NCBI RefSeq assembly: GCF_022496765.1
Contig: NZ_VANV01000007.1
Location: 166,893 to 224,127, forward strand
From: Acidaminobacter sp. JC074
GTDB lineage: Bacteria > Bacillota > Clostridia > Peptostreptococcales > Acidaminobacteraceae
DNA length: 57,235 nt
Reading direction: 5' to 3'
Position numbers and translations under genes: made by a program. Positions 27,487 to 35,994 of this stretch are shown here, in pieces (positions within the stretch are counted from its first letter, which is position 1; each line of letters starts with the position of its first letter). Under the pieces are notes generated by a model. The model worked only from the letters and a program-made list of their open reading frames with translations, did not search any database and was not told the origin of the DNA.

Positions 27487-28704
27487 TAGTTCCAGCTTCT
27501 TTTTTATGATCTCTTGATGGTTTTTATCTTCAAGATCTATATCTCCAGAAAGAAAATATACCCTATTTTCTTTAACGAGTATGATATAATTGCCATCATA
27601 ATAGGAGATGAAATCGGTCAAATCCCCCGCTTTAACATATATATGATTAGAAAGTTCGTACTCATCTTTAATATCAGATACAAGCATATCAACCACAAAG
27701 TCATTGATACATTGAGCCTTAAGTGTCATCAACTCTTCTTGACTGCCTTTACAAAAATAATAGTCATAAGACACAAGCATGGACCGGTCCTTTTTTTCCC
27801 ATTCATAATCGTCGCCCTTATAAGAAAAGTCCTCTAACTCTAAAAGATGACTTTTATCAAGGGTTTCTTTAACTGTTGGTATGTCAGATATAAACTCAAG
27901 GCTAGATATTACGGCAACTACAACAGCAACTAATAAGATAAGATTCATTTTTTTGCTTAAATTAAATCTATTGCTTACATACTTAAAAGCTAAGGTCAAA
28001 ACCATTAATATACTCATACCTAAAAGCACTTTCCATTCATTGTAGAAGAGCAGAGATGCAAATAAAAATATGCAAATCACTAGTGCTAGATAAATCATTG
28101 TATTAAAAGTTTTTACAAAGAAGACTGGTAGAAACCAAAGTTTCTCTTTTCTGATCAGATTGACGATTAGCCATGTTAGGTCCACTATAATTTGTAGGGT
28201 AATCAATCCATAAAAGAGAACTCTAATGAAATAAAAAGACATATCAGCCTGATCTAATATATGTAAGTTTATCAATGAAGGAAAATCAAAATTTCTTGCT
28301 GAAAACAGCATATATAAAGCCATGATAACAAGAAATAAATCTGACTTGACTGTTGCCACTAATGTATCATGACCGATTACTTCTTCGTCAAGGGGATGTT
28401 TTGAATCCTCATTATCCGAAACATAAATCTGAAAGAGTGAATTGCTGGCCACATACTTATAACCACTTGATTCCATCTCATTTTTTATTCTCATATTTGG
28501 CGTCGTTTTGGGTGCTTGAAAAGCTTTATGTGAATAAAAAGGATAAGCAAAGTAATGAACTTTTCTCTCTGTTTTTTTAAATCTATAGATCATATTGCCA
28601 GCTGACTCTAGTATATAACCTTTTTCTGCTTCTTTATTTAAAAACAACTCCAAATCCAACTTAGACAGTGGATGGAAACTTCTTATCTTAATCAATTTTA
28701 TCAC
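27484..28704 (-). CDS. DUF2812 domain membrane protein
   Basis: 406 residues. The N-terminal cytoplasmic domain (about 1-105) matches DUF2812: LSKLDLELFLNKEAEKGYILES and FKKTERKVHYFAYPF. Four or more TM helices follow (about 130-270), then a C-terminal extracytoplasmic or cytoplasmic part with an ELED...YKGDDYEWEKKDRSM region. DUF2812 genes are often next to PadR-type regulators; none is adjacent here. Function unknown. Confidence 0.8.
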   Translation of the reverse strand: MIKLIKIRSFHPLSKLDLELFLNKEAEKGYILESAGNMIYRFKKTERKVHYFAYPFYSHKAFQAPKTTPNMRIKNEMESSGYKYVASNSLFQIYVSDNEDSKHPLDEEVIGHDTLVATVKSDLFLVIMALYMLFSARNFDFPSLINLHILDQADMSFYFIRVLFYGLITLQIIVDLTWLIVNLIRKEKLWFLPVFFVKTFNTMIYLALVICIFLFASLLFYNEWKVLLGMSILMVLTLAFKYVSNRFNLSKKMNLILLVAVVVAVISSLEFISDIPTVKETLDKSHLLELEDFSYKGDDYEWEKKDRSMLVSYDYYFCKGSQEELMTLKAQCINDFVVDMLVSDIKDEYELSNHIYVKAGDLTDFISYYDGNYIILVKENRVYFLSGDIDLEDKNHQEIIKKKLEL

Positions 28705-28741
28705 CTCACATATAGGTTATCATAAAACTAAATCAAATGTA

Positions 28742-28768
28742 AAAAAAAGCATACTCCCGCATGCTTAG
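28742..28768 (-). terminator. Terminator of the glutaredoxin/PHP operon
   Basis: AAGCAT/ATGCTT stem around ACTCCCGC, with U8 after it on the minus strand and overlapping the stop at 28765. Confidence 0.85.
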
Positions 28769-28962
28769 TCTCTTGCCATATAGCCATTCGGCATAAAGTT
28801 TTCTTCAGGCCATTCTCCATTCTCTCTTAGATATTGCCTTCTTTTACACTCATTATGTCTCCCGCCTCTGCAGTAAATTCTTATAAATCCTTTGCATTGG
28901 ATATTTTGATCACTTTCATATTTCTTTTTAAACATGCATTCATCACTAACTGGGCATAACAT
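28765..28962 (-). CDS. Small cysteine-rich protein
   Basis: 65 residues from ATG 28962 (MLCPVSDECMF), eight nt after GGAGATG. The longer frame has no SD. Five cysteines: CPVSDEC near the N-terminus, CKGFIRIYC in the middle, and one before KRRQYL. The spacing (CPxxxxC ... YCxGG....C.R) resembles small putative iron-sulfur or zinc-binding proteins common in clostridia. Last gene of the operon. Its ATG lies just inside the 3' end region of the PHP gene. Confidence 0.7.
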   Translation of the reverse strand: MLCPVSDECMFKKKYESDQNIQCKGFIRIYCRGGRHNECKRRQYLRENGEWPEENFMPNGYMARD

Positions 28963-28973
28963 AATCTCATCTC

Positions 28974-29789
28974 CTATTCTTTCCAAACAAACTCTTTTAA
29001 ATAATCATATGATATTTGATCACTTGTCACATGAGGAAATCCTAATTGTCTACCAACAAAGCCACCATGATAGTCCGAGCCACCTGATATCTTAAGATCA
29101 TACTTCTTGCAATAGTCCAGGTAATAGTCCACTTCACGATCAGATTCAGTATAAGGGGAATAGCATTCTAAACCATCTAAGCCTTGTAGTCTAAAATAAT
29201 CCAGTATTTCTACTGGAAGACCGCCTTTTCCATTAGAAGAAGGATGGGCCATAAAGACGCCTGCACCAGCAGCATGAGCAGCCTCGATGACTTCCTTAGG
29301 TTCAGGAAACACCATTCTAGCAGGACACTTATCGCTGATTTCAAAGTAGTCATATATATCTTTGACCAAGCCTTTTTTCTTAAAGAAGTTCAAAGATGGC
29401 CAGCCACCAATAAAGGGATCATCTTCATAGTCTAAGAACTCTTCTAAAGATACCTTTGGCTCCATAAATTTCACAATTGCCTTATCATAGTCGCTACGAA
29501 TCTTGATGCTAGCATCTATCAATGACTTAAAAGTTTCATCAGATGCATCATAACCATAGACTGTTAAATGATACTCTTTTCCTTGATAGGCAGTTGCAAT
29601 TTCTACTCCTGGAATAAATGAAAGGTTCTGACCTTTTACAGCTTCTTTCATTTCCTCAAGACCATTTATCGTATCGTGGTCGGTCAATGAAAACAAGCCA
29701 ATGCCAGCATCCATGACTTCTTCTACCAGCGCCTTACATGTCAGCTTACCATCTGAGTGATAAGAATGCATGTGCAAATCTACTTTCAT
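28974..29789 (-). CDS. PHP domain metal-dependent phosphoesterase
   Basis: 271 residues. PHP motifs: VDLHMHSYHSDG at the N-terminus, LTDHDT, PGVEIAT, MAHPSS and the terminal SGGSDYHGG. These supply the metal ligands for phosphate ester hydrolysis. It resembles the YciV/TrpH group, known to degrade 3'-phosphoadenosine phosphate-type nucleotides or short RNA ends. The substrate here is not proven. It overlaps the preceding gene by one base. Confidence 0.85.
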   Translation of the reverse strand: MKVDLHMHSYHSDGKLTCKALVEEVMDAGIGLFSLTDHDTINGLEEMKEAVKGQNLSFIPGVEIATAYQGKEYHLTVYGYDASDETFKSLIDASIKIRSDYDKAIVKFMEPKVSLEEFLDYEDDPFIGGWPSLNFFKKKGLVKDIYDYFEISDKCPARMVFPEPKEVIEAAHAAGAGVFMAHPSSNGKGGLPVEILDYFRLQGLDGLECYSPYTESDREVDYYLDYCKKYDLKISGGSDYHGGFVGRQLGFPHVTSDQISYDYLKEFVWKE

Positions 29790-30070
29790 TATACCAACTC
29801 CTTAAAGCCAGCATATGGCTCCATAACATAAATTTCAAAGGTTGATTTACCACCTCTAACCAAAGGTAATTTAGCCAAGTAGTTTTCTGCTTCACGTTTT
29901 GATACACATTCCATAATCAAAATCATTTCATTTGAATTTTCTTTTTGATTCATCTCTCGTATGTAACCATGTAGATAAAGAGCATACATGGCCTTGCGCT
30001 GTTCAGCAAGTAAAACCTCTTCACCCAACATTAAAGGACACAACTCATTTTCTATTGCTAAAATCTTCAT
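29789..30070 (-). CDS. Small YciI/muconolactone-isomerase-like protein
   Basis: 93 residues with an alpha/beta layout like dimeric ferredoxin-fold barrels. The segments MYALYLHGYIREMNQKENS, EMILIMECVSKREAENYLAKLPLVRGG and TFEIYVMEPYAGF match the pattern of YciI or muconolactone delta-isomerase-like proteins. No catalytic role can be claimed. It sits between the glutaredoxin and PHP genes with almost no spacing. Confidence 0.55.
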   Translation of the reverse strand: MKILAIENELCPLMLGEEVLLAEQRKAMYALYLHGYIREMNQKENSNEMILIMECVSKREAENYLAKLPLVRGGKSTFEIYVMEPYAGFKELV

Positions 30071-30071
30071 T

Positions 30072-30326
30072 TTACCCCTCTATCATTGGCATCAACAAGC
30101 CTTGATCATTTAACTCATGGATTTTAGAACAATCACCAATAAAGTCACCTTCAACAAAAATCTGTGGTAGAGTTGTGCACCCTGTTTCTTTGGCTAATTC
30201 ATTTAATCTGTCGTCGCCGAAAGGAATCATAATTTCTTCATATTCAACATTTAACTCATCTAATAGTTTCTTTGCTTTAATACAGAAAGGACAAGTCTTA
30301 AAAGTCCAAATCTTTACTGCTTTCAT
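30072..30326 (-). CDS. Glutaredoxin-family thiol oxidoreductase
   Basis: 84 residues with the redox motif CPFC (about 12-15), the TLPQIFVEGDFIGD cis-Pro/GSH-site segment, and a C-terminal helix (CSKIHELNDQG). Clostridia usually lack glutathione, so it probably works with thioredoxin reductase or another low-molecular-weight thiol (inference). Overlaps the stop of the upstream membrane gene. Confidence 0.9.
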   Translation of the reverse strand: MKAVKIWTFKTCPFCIKAKKLLDELNVEYEEIMIPFGDDRLNELAKETGCTTLPQIFVEGDFIGDCSKIHELNDQGLLMPMIEG

Positions 30327-30655
30327 TAATTCACCTCAAACTTTCTTCCTGACATTCTTAATCTTATTACATAATTCAAATTCAAAATAATATATAATAC
30401 AAGTGCTATACTTACAAAATCAACAGTTTTAATCAGCAGAGCCAATATCAACATAACAATACACATAACCCCTGTTGCTATAGCTGTAAAATACATAAGT
30501 TTTTTTACATAAAGCGCAAAAGCAGCCTTATCATAAGTTTTCTTTTCATCGTAGCTTTTTAAAACATCTACGTACTGTGTCATACCAATATATCTTCCAA
30601 GAAAGAAAATAATTACACTTGGTATCAATCCTAATAAAATAATAAAAGGGCTCAT
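30326..30655 (-). CDS. Three-TM membrane protein (DUF3784-like)
   Basis: 109 residues. TM helices at about 3-22, 50-73 and 78-95, with a charged loop containing YDEKKTYDKAAFALYVKKLMYF. This pattern resembles DUF3784, a family of unknown function. First gene of the glutaredoxin/PHP operon, with a clear promoter upstream at 30676-30704. Confidence 0.6.
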   Translation of the reverse strand: MSPFIILLGLIPSVIIFFLGRYIGMTQYVDVLKSYDEKKTYDKAAFALYVKKLMYFTAIATGVMCIVMLILALLIKTVDFVSIALVLYIILNLNYVIRLRMSGRKFEVN

Positions 30656-30675
30656 CTTTCCTCCTAACTTCTTAT

Positions 30676-30704
30676 ATTATCTCTAAAATAATGGCCTAAT
30701 GCAA
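30676..30704 (-). promoter_or_regulatory. Promoter of the glutaredoxin/PHP operon
   Basis: -35 TTGCAT (30699-30704), 17 bp, -10 GATAAT (30676-30681) on the minus strand. The surrounding stretch 30656-30882 holds no convincing gene. Confidence 0.75.
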
Positions 30705-30882
30705 GTCTAAAAGCCATTATCATGGTCAATCTAACGCTTGAAAATCCTAAACATGCTAGAGATATAGTTTCTAGAATCTTTTTAACTTTACTTATCAAGA
30801 AACTCTGTATTGACAAAAAGGTGCCAAACAAGTCCTCAGGACATAAAGTCTTCTCTTTCTTATGAAAACAGGTTTTCATACC

Positions 30883-30910
30883 AAAAAAGTATTCTCGAAA
30901 GAATACTTTT
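30883..30910 (-). terminator. Terminator of the BAAT-like hydrolase gene
   Basis: AAAAGTATTC/GAATACTTTT stem around TCGAAA with a U6 tail on the minus strand. Confidence 0.9.
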
Positions 30911-30912
30911 TA

Positions 30913-32127
30913 CTATAGATTATCTCTAATAAAATCGATGATGTCATGCCAGCTGGCATTCTGAGAAATACCATTACCTTCTGGGGTACCACCTAAACTA
31001 AATGATAATTGTTGAAAAGATGTGGTTGGTAGACAGCCAGGACCACCTAATATCTGACCAGCCTCATATGTCTTTACGGTACAGTCTAAACCCTGTTTGA
31101 TTCTACCTGCCATCATGACACTATCCCAGCGTTCGTCATGTTTCCCGGCTAAGAGAAGTGTTTTAGCACGAATTTTTGAAGTATCAATCATGGCATTCTC
31201 ATGATTATAACATGGCTTCATGGCATAAGTCTTTTGGAATAAAATCCTTCCAGCATACAACTTCATCAGTTCCAACTTGTTAACCTTAGAAAAAGATACT
31301 GGCTTTCCTTCATAAGTCCAAGAGGATTTAGAAGTCGTAATCTGCTTAACCACACTCTGATTGATTACATCACACGGATTGGCAGCAATTAAGACTTTCA
31401 AATCACTTCTCATGCTGGCAATCTTTAGCGCTAGCTCTGCCCCTCTTGTGCCACCCATGATACCAATTCTGTTTTCATCAACAATAGGTATCTTTTTCAT
31501 ATAATCAATACTTCTTAAGATATTTTCTAAAGGCAACTCTTTAAATTCTCCTGGGAGATTACCATAGCCACAGATGGGAAGTGCAAGTGTTGCAATCCCC
31601 TTTGAAGCTAAAAGTCTAGCATTGACCTCAACACCTTCAATACCTTCTTCACCTGCTACATGAATCATCACAGGCAGAGGCTCGTCACTTGGTATATAAA
31701 AAAACTTGGCCGAAATGTCATCTAAGGCTTTGACTTTGACTTCTGGTAGATTTCTAATCACCTTAAATCGATAGACTTCATGAAGATCGTTTTGAAAAAT
31801 ATCTATGATATAGTAGCCCATATCTTCTTCACTGAGTTTATCTAAATGGCTTAAGTCTAAATCGTAGTCCATGGTAGCTGATTCCATAGACCAAAAGAGT
31901 CCTGACACATCAGCCTTTGAGTACATACCACCTATTGGCTTTGACTTATGTGTATCAACAACACCGTTAACCGGCTCATAGACACCATAAGAGTAATCAA
32001 TGTCACCATCATGATAAAAACGTCGTAGATAGATCTGTACATCTTCTAAGGCTTCTGTTTCAATTCTTATGTATATAGGGTCACCTAACAATACTTGTTC
32101 CTTTTGATTAATCTGTATTTTCATCAT
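30913..32127 (-). CDS. BAAT/acyl-CoA thioester hydrolase family protein
   Basis: 404 residues. The N-terminal domain (about 1-120) contains SKPIGGMYSKADVSGLFWSM, the hallmark of the acyl-CoA thioesterase/bile-acid-transferase N-domain. The C-terminal alpha/beta-hydrolase (about 145-404) has LASKGIATLALPICGYG, the nucleophile elbow GGTRG at 225-229, a late acid/His region (GKHDERWDS) and a C-terminal His in NASWHDIIDF. Homologues usually have Ser or Cys at the elbow; here Thr227 stands there. It starts right after the stop of the HD-nucleotidyltransferase gene (TAA-ATG junction), so the two are coupled. Confidence 0.8.
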   Translation of the reverse strand: MMKIQINQKEQVLLGDPIYIRIETEALEDVQIYLRRFYHDGDIDYSYGVYEPVNGVVDTHKSKPIGGMYSKADVSGLFWSMESATMDYDLDLSHLDKLSEEDMGYYIIDIFQNDLHEVYRFKVIRNLPEVKVKALDDISAKFFYIPSDEPLPVMIHVAGEEGIEGVEVNARLLASKGIATLALPICGYGNLPGEFKELPLENILRSIDYMKKIPIVDENRIGIMGGTRGAELALKIASMRSDLKVLIAANPCDVINQSVVKQITTSKSSWTYEGKPVSFSKVNKLELMKLYAGRILFQKTYAMKPCYNHENAMIDTSKIRAKTLLLAGKHDERWDSVMMAGRIKQGLDCTVKTYEAGQILGGPGCLPTTSFQQLSFSLGGTPEGNGISQNASWHDIIDFIRDNL

Positions 32128-33135
32128 TTACTCCAATAAATATTTCTTAGTCATTGTAAGGCCAACACCCTCTTTGCCTCTAGATTGAATGTCTCTAATC
32201 AGACTTGAGCTGATATGTTCATACTCCTTATCACAGAAGTAATAAACAAATTCCTGGTCTGGTAGGAAGTCTTTAATAACATTTCTTAAGCCCTCTTCAT
32301 GTTGGAGGTCATAAGCATTTCTAAGACCACGTACAACAAAGACTTCACCATGTTGGCTAAGATTTTGAATCTCAGTTGTAATCAATCCATTGTAATATAT
32401 GATCTCTCGATTTTTGATTGTATCTGGAATAGCCACTTTCTCAATGTCTCTTTTATCGTAGTTGATACCTACACCAATAACCACCTTATCAAATGACTTC
32501 TCAGATTTCTTTAAAATGTTATAGTGACCAATATGAAATGGATTAAAAGAACCTGGATAAAAGCCAATTTTATAAACTTTTTCTGAGACAATATCTCTAA
32601 GTTCTAACAAAGTAGCATTACCCGTTTCCTCATAGGCTCTATTAAGAAATGCAACTCTGCCTTTCTTATATTCCTTTACAGGCAGATACTGATGTTCAGA
32701 AAAAATATTCTTTTCCCAAGTTAACAAAGAGTTGATATCTGTCTTATGTAAAATCAGACGGTCTACTCTCATAATCTCCTTGGTTAAGGCATCGCCAGCA
32801 GCATGAATATTTTCTGTAGCCATAATCAAATCATAGACCTTGTCTTTAAACTCGTGTTCACCAAAGCAATGCTCATAAAAAAATTCAGCTGAAGCCTTTT
32901 CATGATTTTCACTTCTTACATCAAACATAATGTCGTGAAATAAGATGGCAATAATCAACTGATCATCATCAATTTCTATGATACTGAGTAAGTGTTCTAT
33001 ATGATCAAAGTTGTGATAATATTTGCTGTGATGGTTATATATCTTCTTAATCTGTTTAAGTTCAACATCTATTTTATGTTTGCTTAAAAGCGCTTCTAAA
33101 TCTATCTTTTTATTTAAATACTTATTTGTAATCAT
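32128..33135 (-). CDS. Fusion of HD-type hydrolase and CoaD-like nucleotidyltransferase
   Basis: 335 residues from ATG 33135 (MITNKYLNKK), after GGAGG. The N-terminal half (about 38-180) is an HD phosphohydrolase: HNFDHIEHLL, LFHDIMFD and an SENHEKASAEFF helix. The C-terminal half (about 187-335) is a cytidylyltransferase-fold domain: GFYPGSFNPFHIGH (HxGH motif), VVRGLRNAYDLQHE and ISSSLIRDI, all as in phosphopantetheine adenylyltransferase. Ordinary CoaD has no HD domain, so this is not the housekeeping enzyme or is a modified one. Domain pairing suggests linked nucleotide transfer and hydrolysis (inference). Confidence 0.8.
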   Translation of the reverse strand: MITNKYLNKKIDLEALLSKHKIDVELKQIKKIYNHHSKYYHNFDHIEHLLSIIEIDDDQLIIAILFHDIMFDVRSENHEKASAEFFYEHCFGEHEFKDKVYDLIMATENIHAAGDALTKEIMRVDRLILHKTDINSLLTWEKNIFSEHQYLPVKEYKKGRVAFLNRAYEETGNATLLELRDIVSEKVYKIGFYPGSFNPFHIGHYNILKKSEKSFDKVVIGVGINYDKRDIEKVAIPDTIKNREIIYYNGLITTEIQNLSQHGEVFVVRGLRNAYDLQHEEGLRNVIKDFLPDQEFVYYFCDKEYEHISSSLIRDIQSRGKEGVGLTMTKKYLLE

Positions 33136-33193
33136 AATCGTCCTCCACACCTAACTATACCACATTTTGAATCCTATACCTATTTACAAAGTA

Positions 33194-33222
33194 TAAAAAA
33201 ATAGATAATACAAAGTATTATC
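33194..33222 (-). terminator. Terminator after the DUF3795 gene
   Basis: GATAATAC-AAA-GTATTATC stem (33204-33211, 33215-33222) with ATTTTTTT on the minus strand. Confidence 0.88.
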
Positions 33223-33454
33223 CATTTACAACTTTTTTGAGATGATGAACTTGTCTAATTTTACAGCTTTGGCAGTTCTTAAACTTAATACCTTCTGACT
33301 GACATCCCGAGCAGTTAATCTCTCTTGGCAAGACGGTCATATTGAACATTCTCGACCACTTAATAGCCGTATCCAGACGCATTCTATCATCATCATTTTC
33401 ACTTGCTATATAAGCAGCGCAAGTCTTACAATTGATACCACAATATCCTTCCAT
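33218..33454 (-). CDS. DUF3795 cysteine-rich protein
   Basis: 78 residues from ATG 33454 (MEGYCGINCKTC), preceded by AAAGGGATG. Cysteine pattern CGINCKTC ... CSGCQSEG ... CQSCKIR matches DUF3795, small putative metal-binding proteins of unknown function found in anaerobes and archaea. It has its own terminator. Confidence 0.85.
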   Translation of the reverse strand: MEGYCGINCKTCAAYIASENDDDRMRLDTAIKWSRMFNMTVLPREINCSGCQSEGIKFKNCQSCKIRQVHHLKKVVNG

Positions 33455-33517
33455 AAAATCATCCCTTTCATAGAACAAGAATACCACAATTTTTCAACAA
33501 AATCAAACATATGTTCG

Positions 33518-34435
33518 TCATTTGAATATGGCCTCTTCTTTGCCGAACTTGATGGCATCACCACTATTTAGCTTATACTTTTTTTGACTTTCCAAACGTT
33601 CACCATTCACAAAAGTACCATTCTTGGTGTTTATATCTACTATGTAGTAGTCATCCGATTCTTTAACAAGTTCAGCATGAACGCGCCCTATCGTTAAGGC
33701 TTCAGGCAAAGCATAATCTACTAAAGATTTGGATCTACCGATAAGAAAAGATGCCTTGTTAATAGGAATAGAACCATGTTCAAAGTCAAGTATTCTCTGT
33801 TTCTCCTCCTGAGGCATGATCACAGTTTGACTATAATCCACAAGTTTTTCTTTTTCTTTTTTAAAGAGACTTTTAATCCAGTCCTTTTTTCCCTTCTTTT
33901 CTTGCTTTAGGCTTGTCAACATGGCATCAAAGACCATGACATCAAATGAAGTATCTTGAAGGTAGGCAATCATTTTTTTTACCCTAGTATCTCCCTCTAT
34001 GATACTTAAATCTATGGTAAATAATAAGCTCAGAAAAAGCTCTCTCATCGACTTATGTAAAACCACATTATAAGAATGAAGAGGAATATAAAGGAGTCTT
34101 ACACAAATACTTTGAACATCTATAAAAACATAGGTTTTATCCAGGACTATTTTAGATGAGTCCAGTAAGTACCGATCTGCCGTCCATAAGCTATCTATCA
34201 GTTTCTTCATGATGTGTTTCTGTTTTTCAAAAGACTTGCAATGATTCTTAAAATAAACCTCAATTGGAATCAAAGAAGTCACATCATACTTAAGCCTTCC
34301 GTCTAACTTACCTTGTATAAAAACACTTTGGTCACTATAAAGAATCATTTCATGTTGATAAGAAATTAAATCCTCTTCTTGATAAGTCAGACCTAAAATC
34401 GTATAGGGGCCATTCATCTCTTTAAAAAGGTGCAT
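33518..34435 (-). CDS. DUF6382 and FHA domain protein of the Tad locus
   Basis: 305 residues. The N-terminal region (about 1-190, with WTADRYLLDSSKIVLDKTYVFID) matches DUF6382. The C-terminal FHA domain (about 235-305) has FLIGRSKSLVDYAL, IGRVHAEL and DINTKNGTFVNGERL, the phosphothreonine-binding loop set. DUF6382-FHA proteins are known at Tad-type pilus loci of Firmicutes. Last gene of the locus. Its start overlaps the pilin gene end by 14 nt. Confidence 0.85.
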   Translation of the reverse strand: MHLFKEMNGPYTILGLTYQEEDLISYQHEMILYSDQSVFIQGKLDGRLKYDVTSLIPIEVYFKNHCKSFEKQKHIMKKLIDSLWTADRYLLDSSKIVLDKTYVFIDVQSICVRLLYIPLHSYNVVLHKSMRELFLSLLFTIDLSIIEGDTRVKKMIAYLQDTSFDVMVFDAMLTSLKQEKKGKKDWIKSLFKKEKEKLVDYSQTVIMPQEEKQRILDFEHGSIPINKASFLIGRSKSLVDYALPEALTIGRVHAELVKESDDYYIVDINTKNGTFVNGERLESQKKYKLNSGDAIKFGKEEAIFK

Positions 34436-34586
34436 ACATGCTCCAAAATGAAAAATCGTGTTTTAAGGTATCTTCTAAAATACCTTCTACAAACTCTGTT
34501 ATTTGCTCCTTAAATATCAGTGCTATACCAACAAGAATTGCAAGTAGTATGACTACCTCAATTGTTCCAAAACCATCTTCTTTTCT
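34422..34586 (-). CDS. Flp1-like type IVb pilin
   Basis: 54 residues from ATG 34586 (MRKEDGFGTIEVV), preceded by AAGGAGG. The much longer frame upstream overlaps the TadC gene and is spurious. Short leader MRKEDG, cleavage expected after Gly6, then FGTIE with the conserved Glu5, and one long hydrophobic helix VVILLAILVGIALIF. This is the Flp1-like pilin form found in Firmicutes. It would be processed by a prepilin peptidase that is not in this window. Confidence 0.88.
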   Translation of the reverse strand, partial: RKEDGFGTIEVVILLAILVGIALIFKEQITEFVEGILEDTLKHDFSFWSMYAPF

Positions 34587-34597
34587 CATAAGCCTCC

Positions 34598-35323
34598 TTA
34601 TATTACTGTAAATAGTTGAGACAAAGCCGGTACCATCATGGCTATGAGAATTGATATCAAGGCCATCATCATTGGTAAAAGAAGTTTTGTACTGGCTTCC
34701 TCTCCTTTTTTTAGATAAGAACTCCTTCTTTCTTTCCATAAGTCATCTAGGAGTTTATCTAATAAAACAACGGTTTCTTTTGAGCCATGTTTTTCGTCTT
34801 GGGCAACAATCCTACAAAATCTAGTCATACTCGTCATTTGCATTTGATTGGCCAAATAAATATAGGATTTAACAAAACTCGAGCCATTAATCACCCTTTG
34901 ATTTATAGCACCTACACAGACAAACAAGACGCCATTTCTTGTAGAAACTTCTATGGCTTTTACCATTGGCATACCAGCTGTAATCAACAGCTTTATTGAC
35001 ATGATCATCACAGGCATTTCATTATGTATATCAGAAACAACCTGCTTGTTCCATTCCTTTAACTTCAAATCATGGTAAAAGATAAGACCTAAGGAACAAG
35101 CCATACCATAGAAAATTGCAAGCCCCTTAAGAAAAGTCAAACTCACTAGTAATGTGGTAACTCCCAATATAAGACTCTTGACCTTTTTTCTTATGAAACT
35201 AATCTCAGCATCTTCAATAAAGAGCCCTTGCCTCTTTAAATAGATACTGTATTTAGCTATTAGGTGATTCATGACTTGATACTTTACAAGTCTTTTTATC
35301 AGACAATCTACAAGCTTATTCAT
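34598..35323 (-). CDS. tadC: Tad secretion system membrane protein TadC
   Basis: 241 residues with a T2SSF (GspF) domain. TM helices at about 50-85 and near the C-terminus (KLLLPMMMALISILIAMMVPAL). The central helical part includes PVMIMSIKLLITAGMPMVKAIE and ARFCRIV-like QDEKHGSKETVVLLDKL. It forms the inner-membrane platform with TadB. It overlaps the tadB gene by four nt and ends 11 nt before the pilin start. Confidence 0.85.
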   Translation of the reverse strand: MNKLVDCLIKRLVKYQVMNHLIAKYSIYLKRQGLFIEDAEISFIRKKVKSLILGVTTLLVSLTFLKGLAIFYGMACSLGLIFYHDLKLKEWNKQVVSDIHNEMPVMIMSIKLLITAGMPMVKAIEVSTRNGVLFVCVGAINQRVINGSSFVKSYIYLANQMQMTSMTRFCRIVAQDEKHGSKETVVLLDKLLDDLWKERRSSYLKKGEEASTKLLLPMMMALISILIAMMVPALSQLFTVI

Positions 35324-35994
35324 CTTATATTTATAATCCTTTTTCCAATTATATATGCCGCAAGGTTGCCTAATAGGATAAGTGTCATCATAAGCCTTCC
35401 AACTAATGTCTCATATAAGATGCTGACATAATCGTATTGGGTCAACATCATAATGCCTAAGAGAGCAATTGGTGCACACATCATAGCCATAAATTCAAAT
35501 CTTTTGGCAGCAATCATAACCTCAATTTCTAAAGTCAAGTCAATGGCATCAGATATTTCTATGATGGTTTGTTTGATCACGTAAGTAATATGACCGCTAT
35601 AAAGGTAAACGGCTTCAAGGGTTTGTACAAAACGATCTATATAGGCTTCATCAAGGGTTTCTGAAAAGGTGACCCACGCCTCTACATCTGAAACACCACT
35701 TTGTAAATGTCTGTTCAAGGTAGCGTAAGCCTCCTTTAGTTTCTTATGATTAAAATCATGAAGCTTAGAAGTTTCATGGACTGCGTTTCTAAAAGATTGT
35801 CCAACCATCAACTCTCCGTAAATACCATTAAGAAGCTCCTTAAACTCGATTTGCAAGACTTTGCCTTTATCGTTTTTCTTATAAGCACTCAGAGAAAAGC
35901 CAAGTACAGATAAAAATATCATGGCTATGTAATGTCTGTAAAAAACATAGCCTAAGACAAGTCCCGTCATAGCGCCTATGACCTTAGTCCTCAT
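35320..35994 (-). CDS. tadB: Tad secretion system membrane protein TadB
   Basis: 224 residues, shorter than many TadB proteins. An N-terminal TM pair (about 5-35) is followed by a T2SSF-like helical domain (QIEFKELLNGIYGELMVGQSFRNAVHE) and two C-terminal TM helices (FMAMMCAPIALLGIMML, MMTLILLGNLAAYIIG). Overlaps the tadA gene by 11 nt, so it is translationally coupled. Confidence 0.82.
   Translation of the reverse strand: MRTKVIGAMTGLVLGYVFYRHYIAMIFLSVLGFSLSAYKKNDKGKVLQIEFKELLNGIYGELMVGQSFRNAVHETSKLHDFNHKKLKEAYATLNRHLQSGVSDVEAWVTFSETLDEAYIDRFVQTLEAVYLYSGHITYVIKQTIIEISDAIDLTLEIEVMIAAKRFEFMAMMCAPIALLGIMMLTQYDYVSILYETLVGRLMMTLILLGNLAAYIIGKRIINIR

Noticed and set aside
30664..30879. Minus-strand frame of 71 codons
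   Set aside because: It begins just after the terminator of the BAAT-like gene, has no SD, and overlaps the promoter of the next operon at 30676-30704.
34587..34739. N-terminal extension of the Flp pilin
   Set aside because: It overlaps the TadC gene in another frame. The ATG at 34586 has a strong SD and gives a proper prepilin leader.
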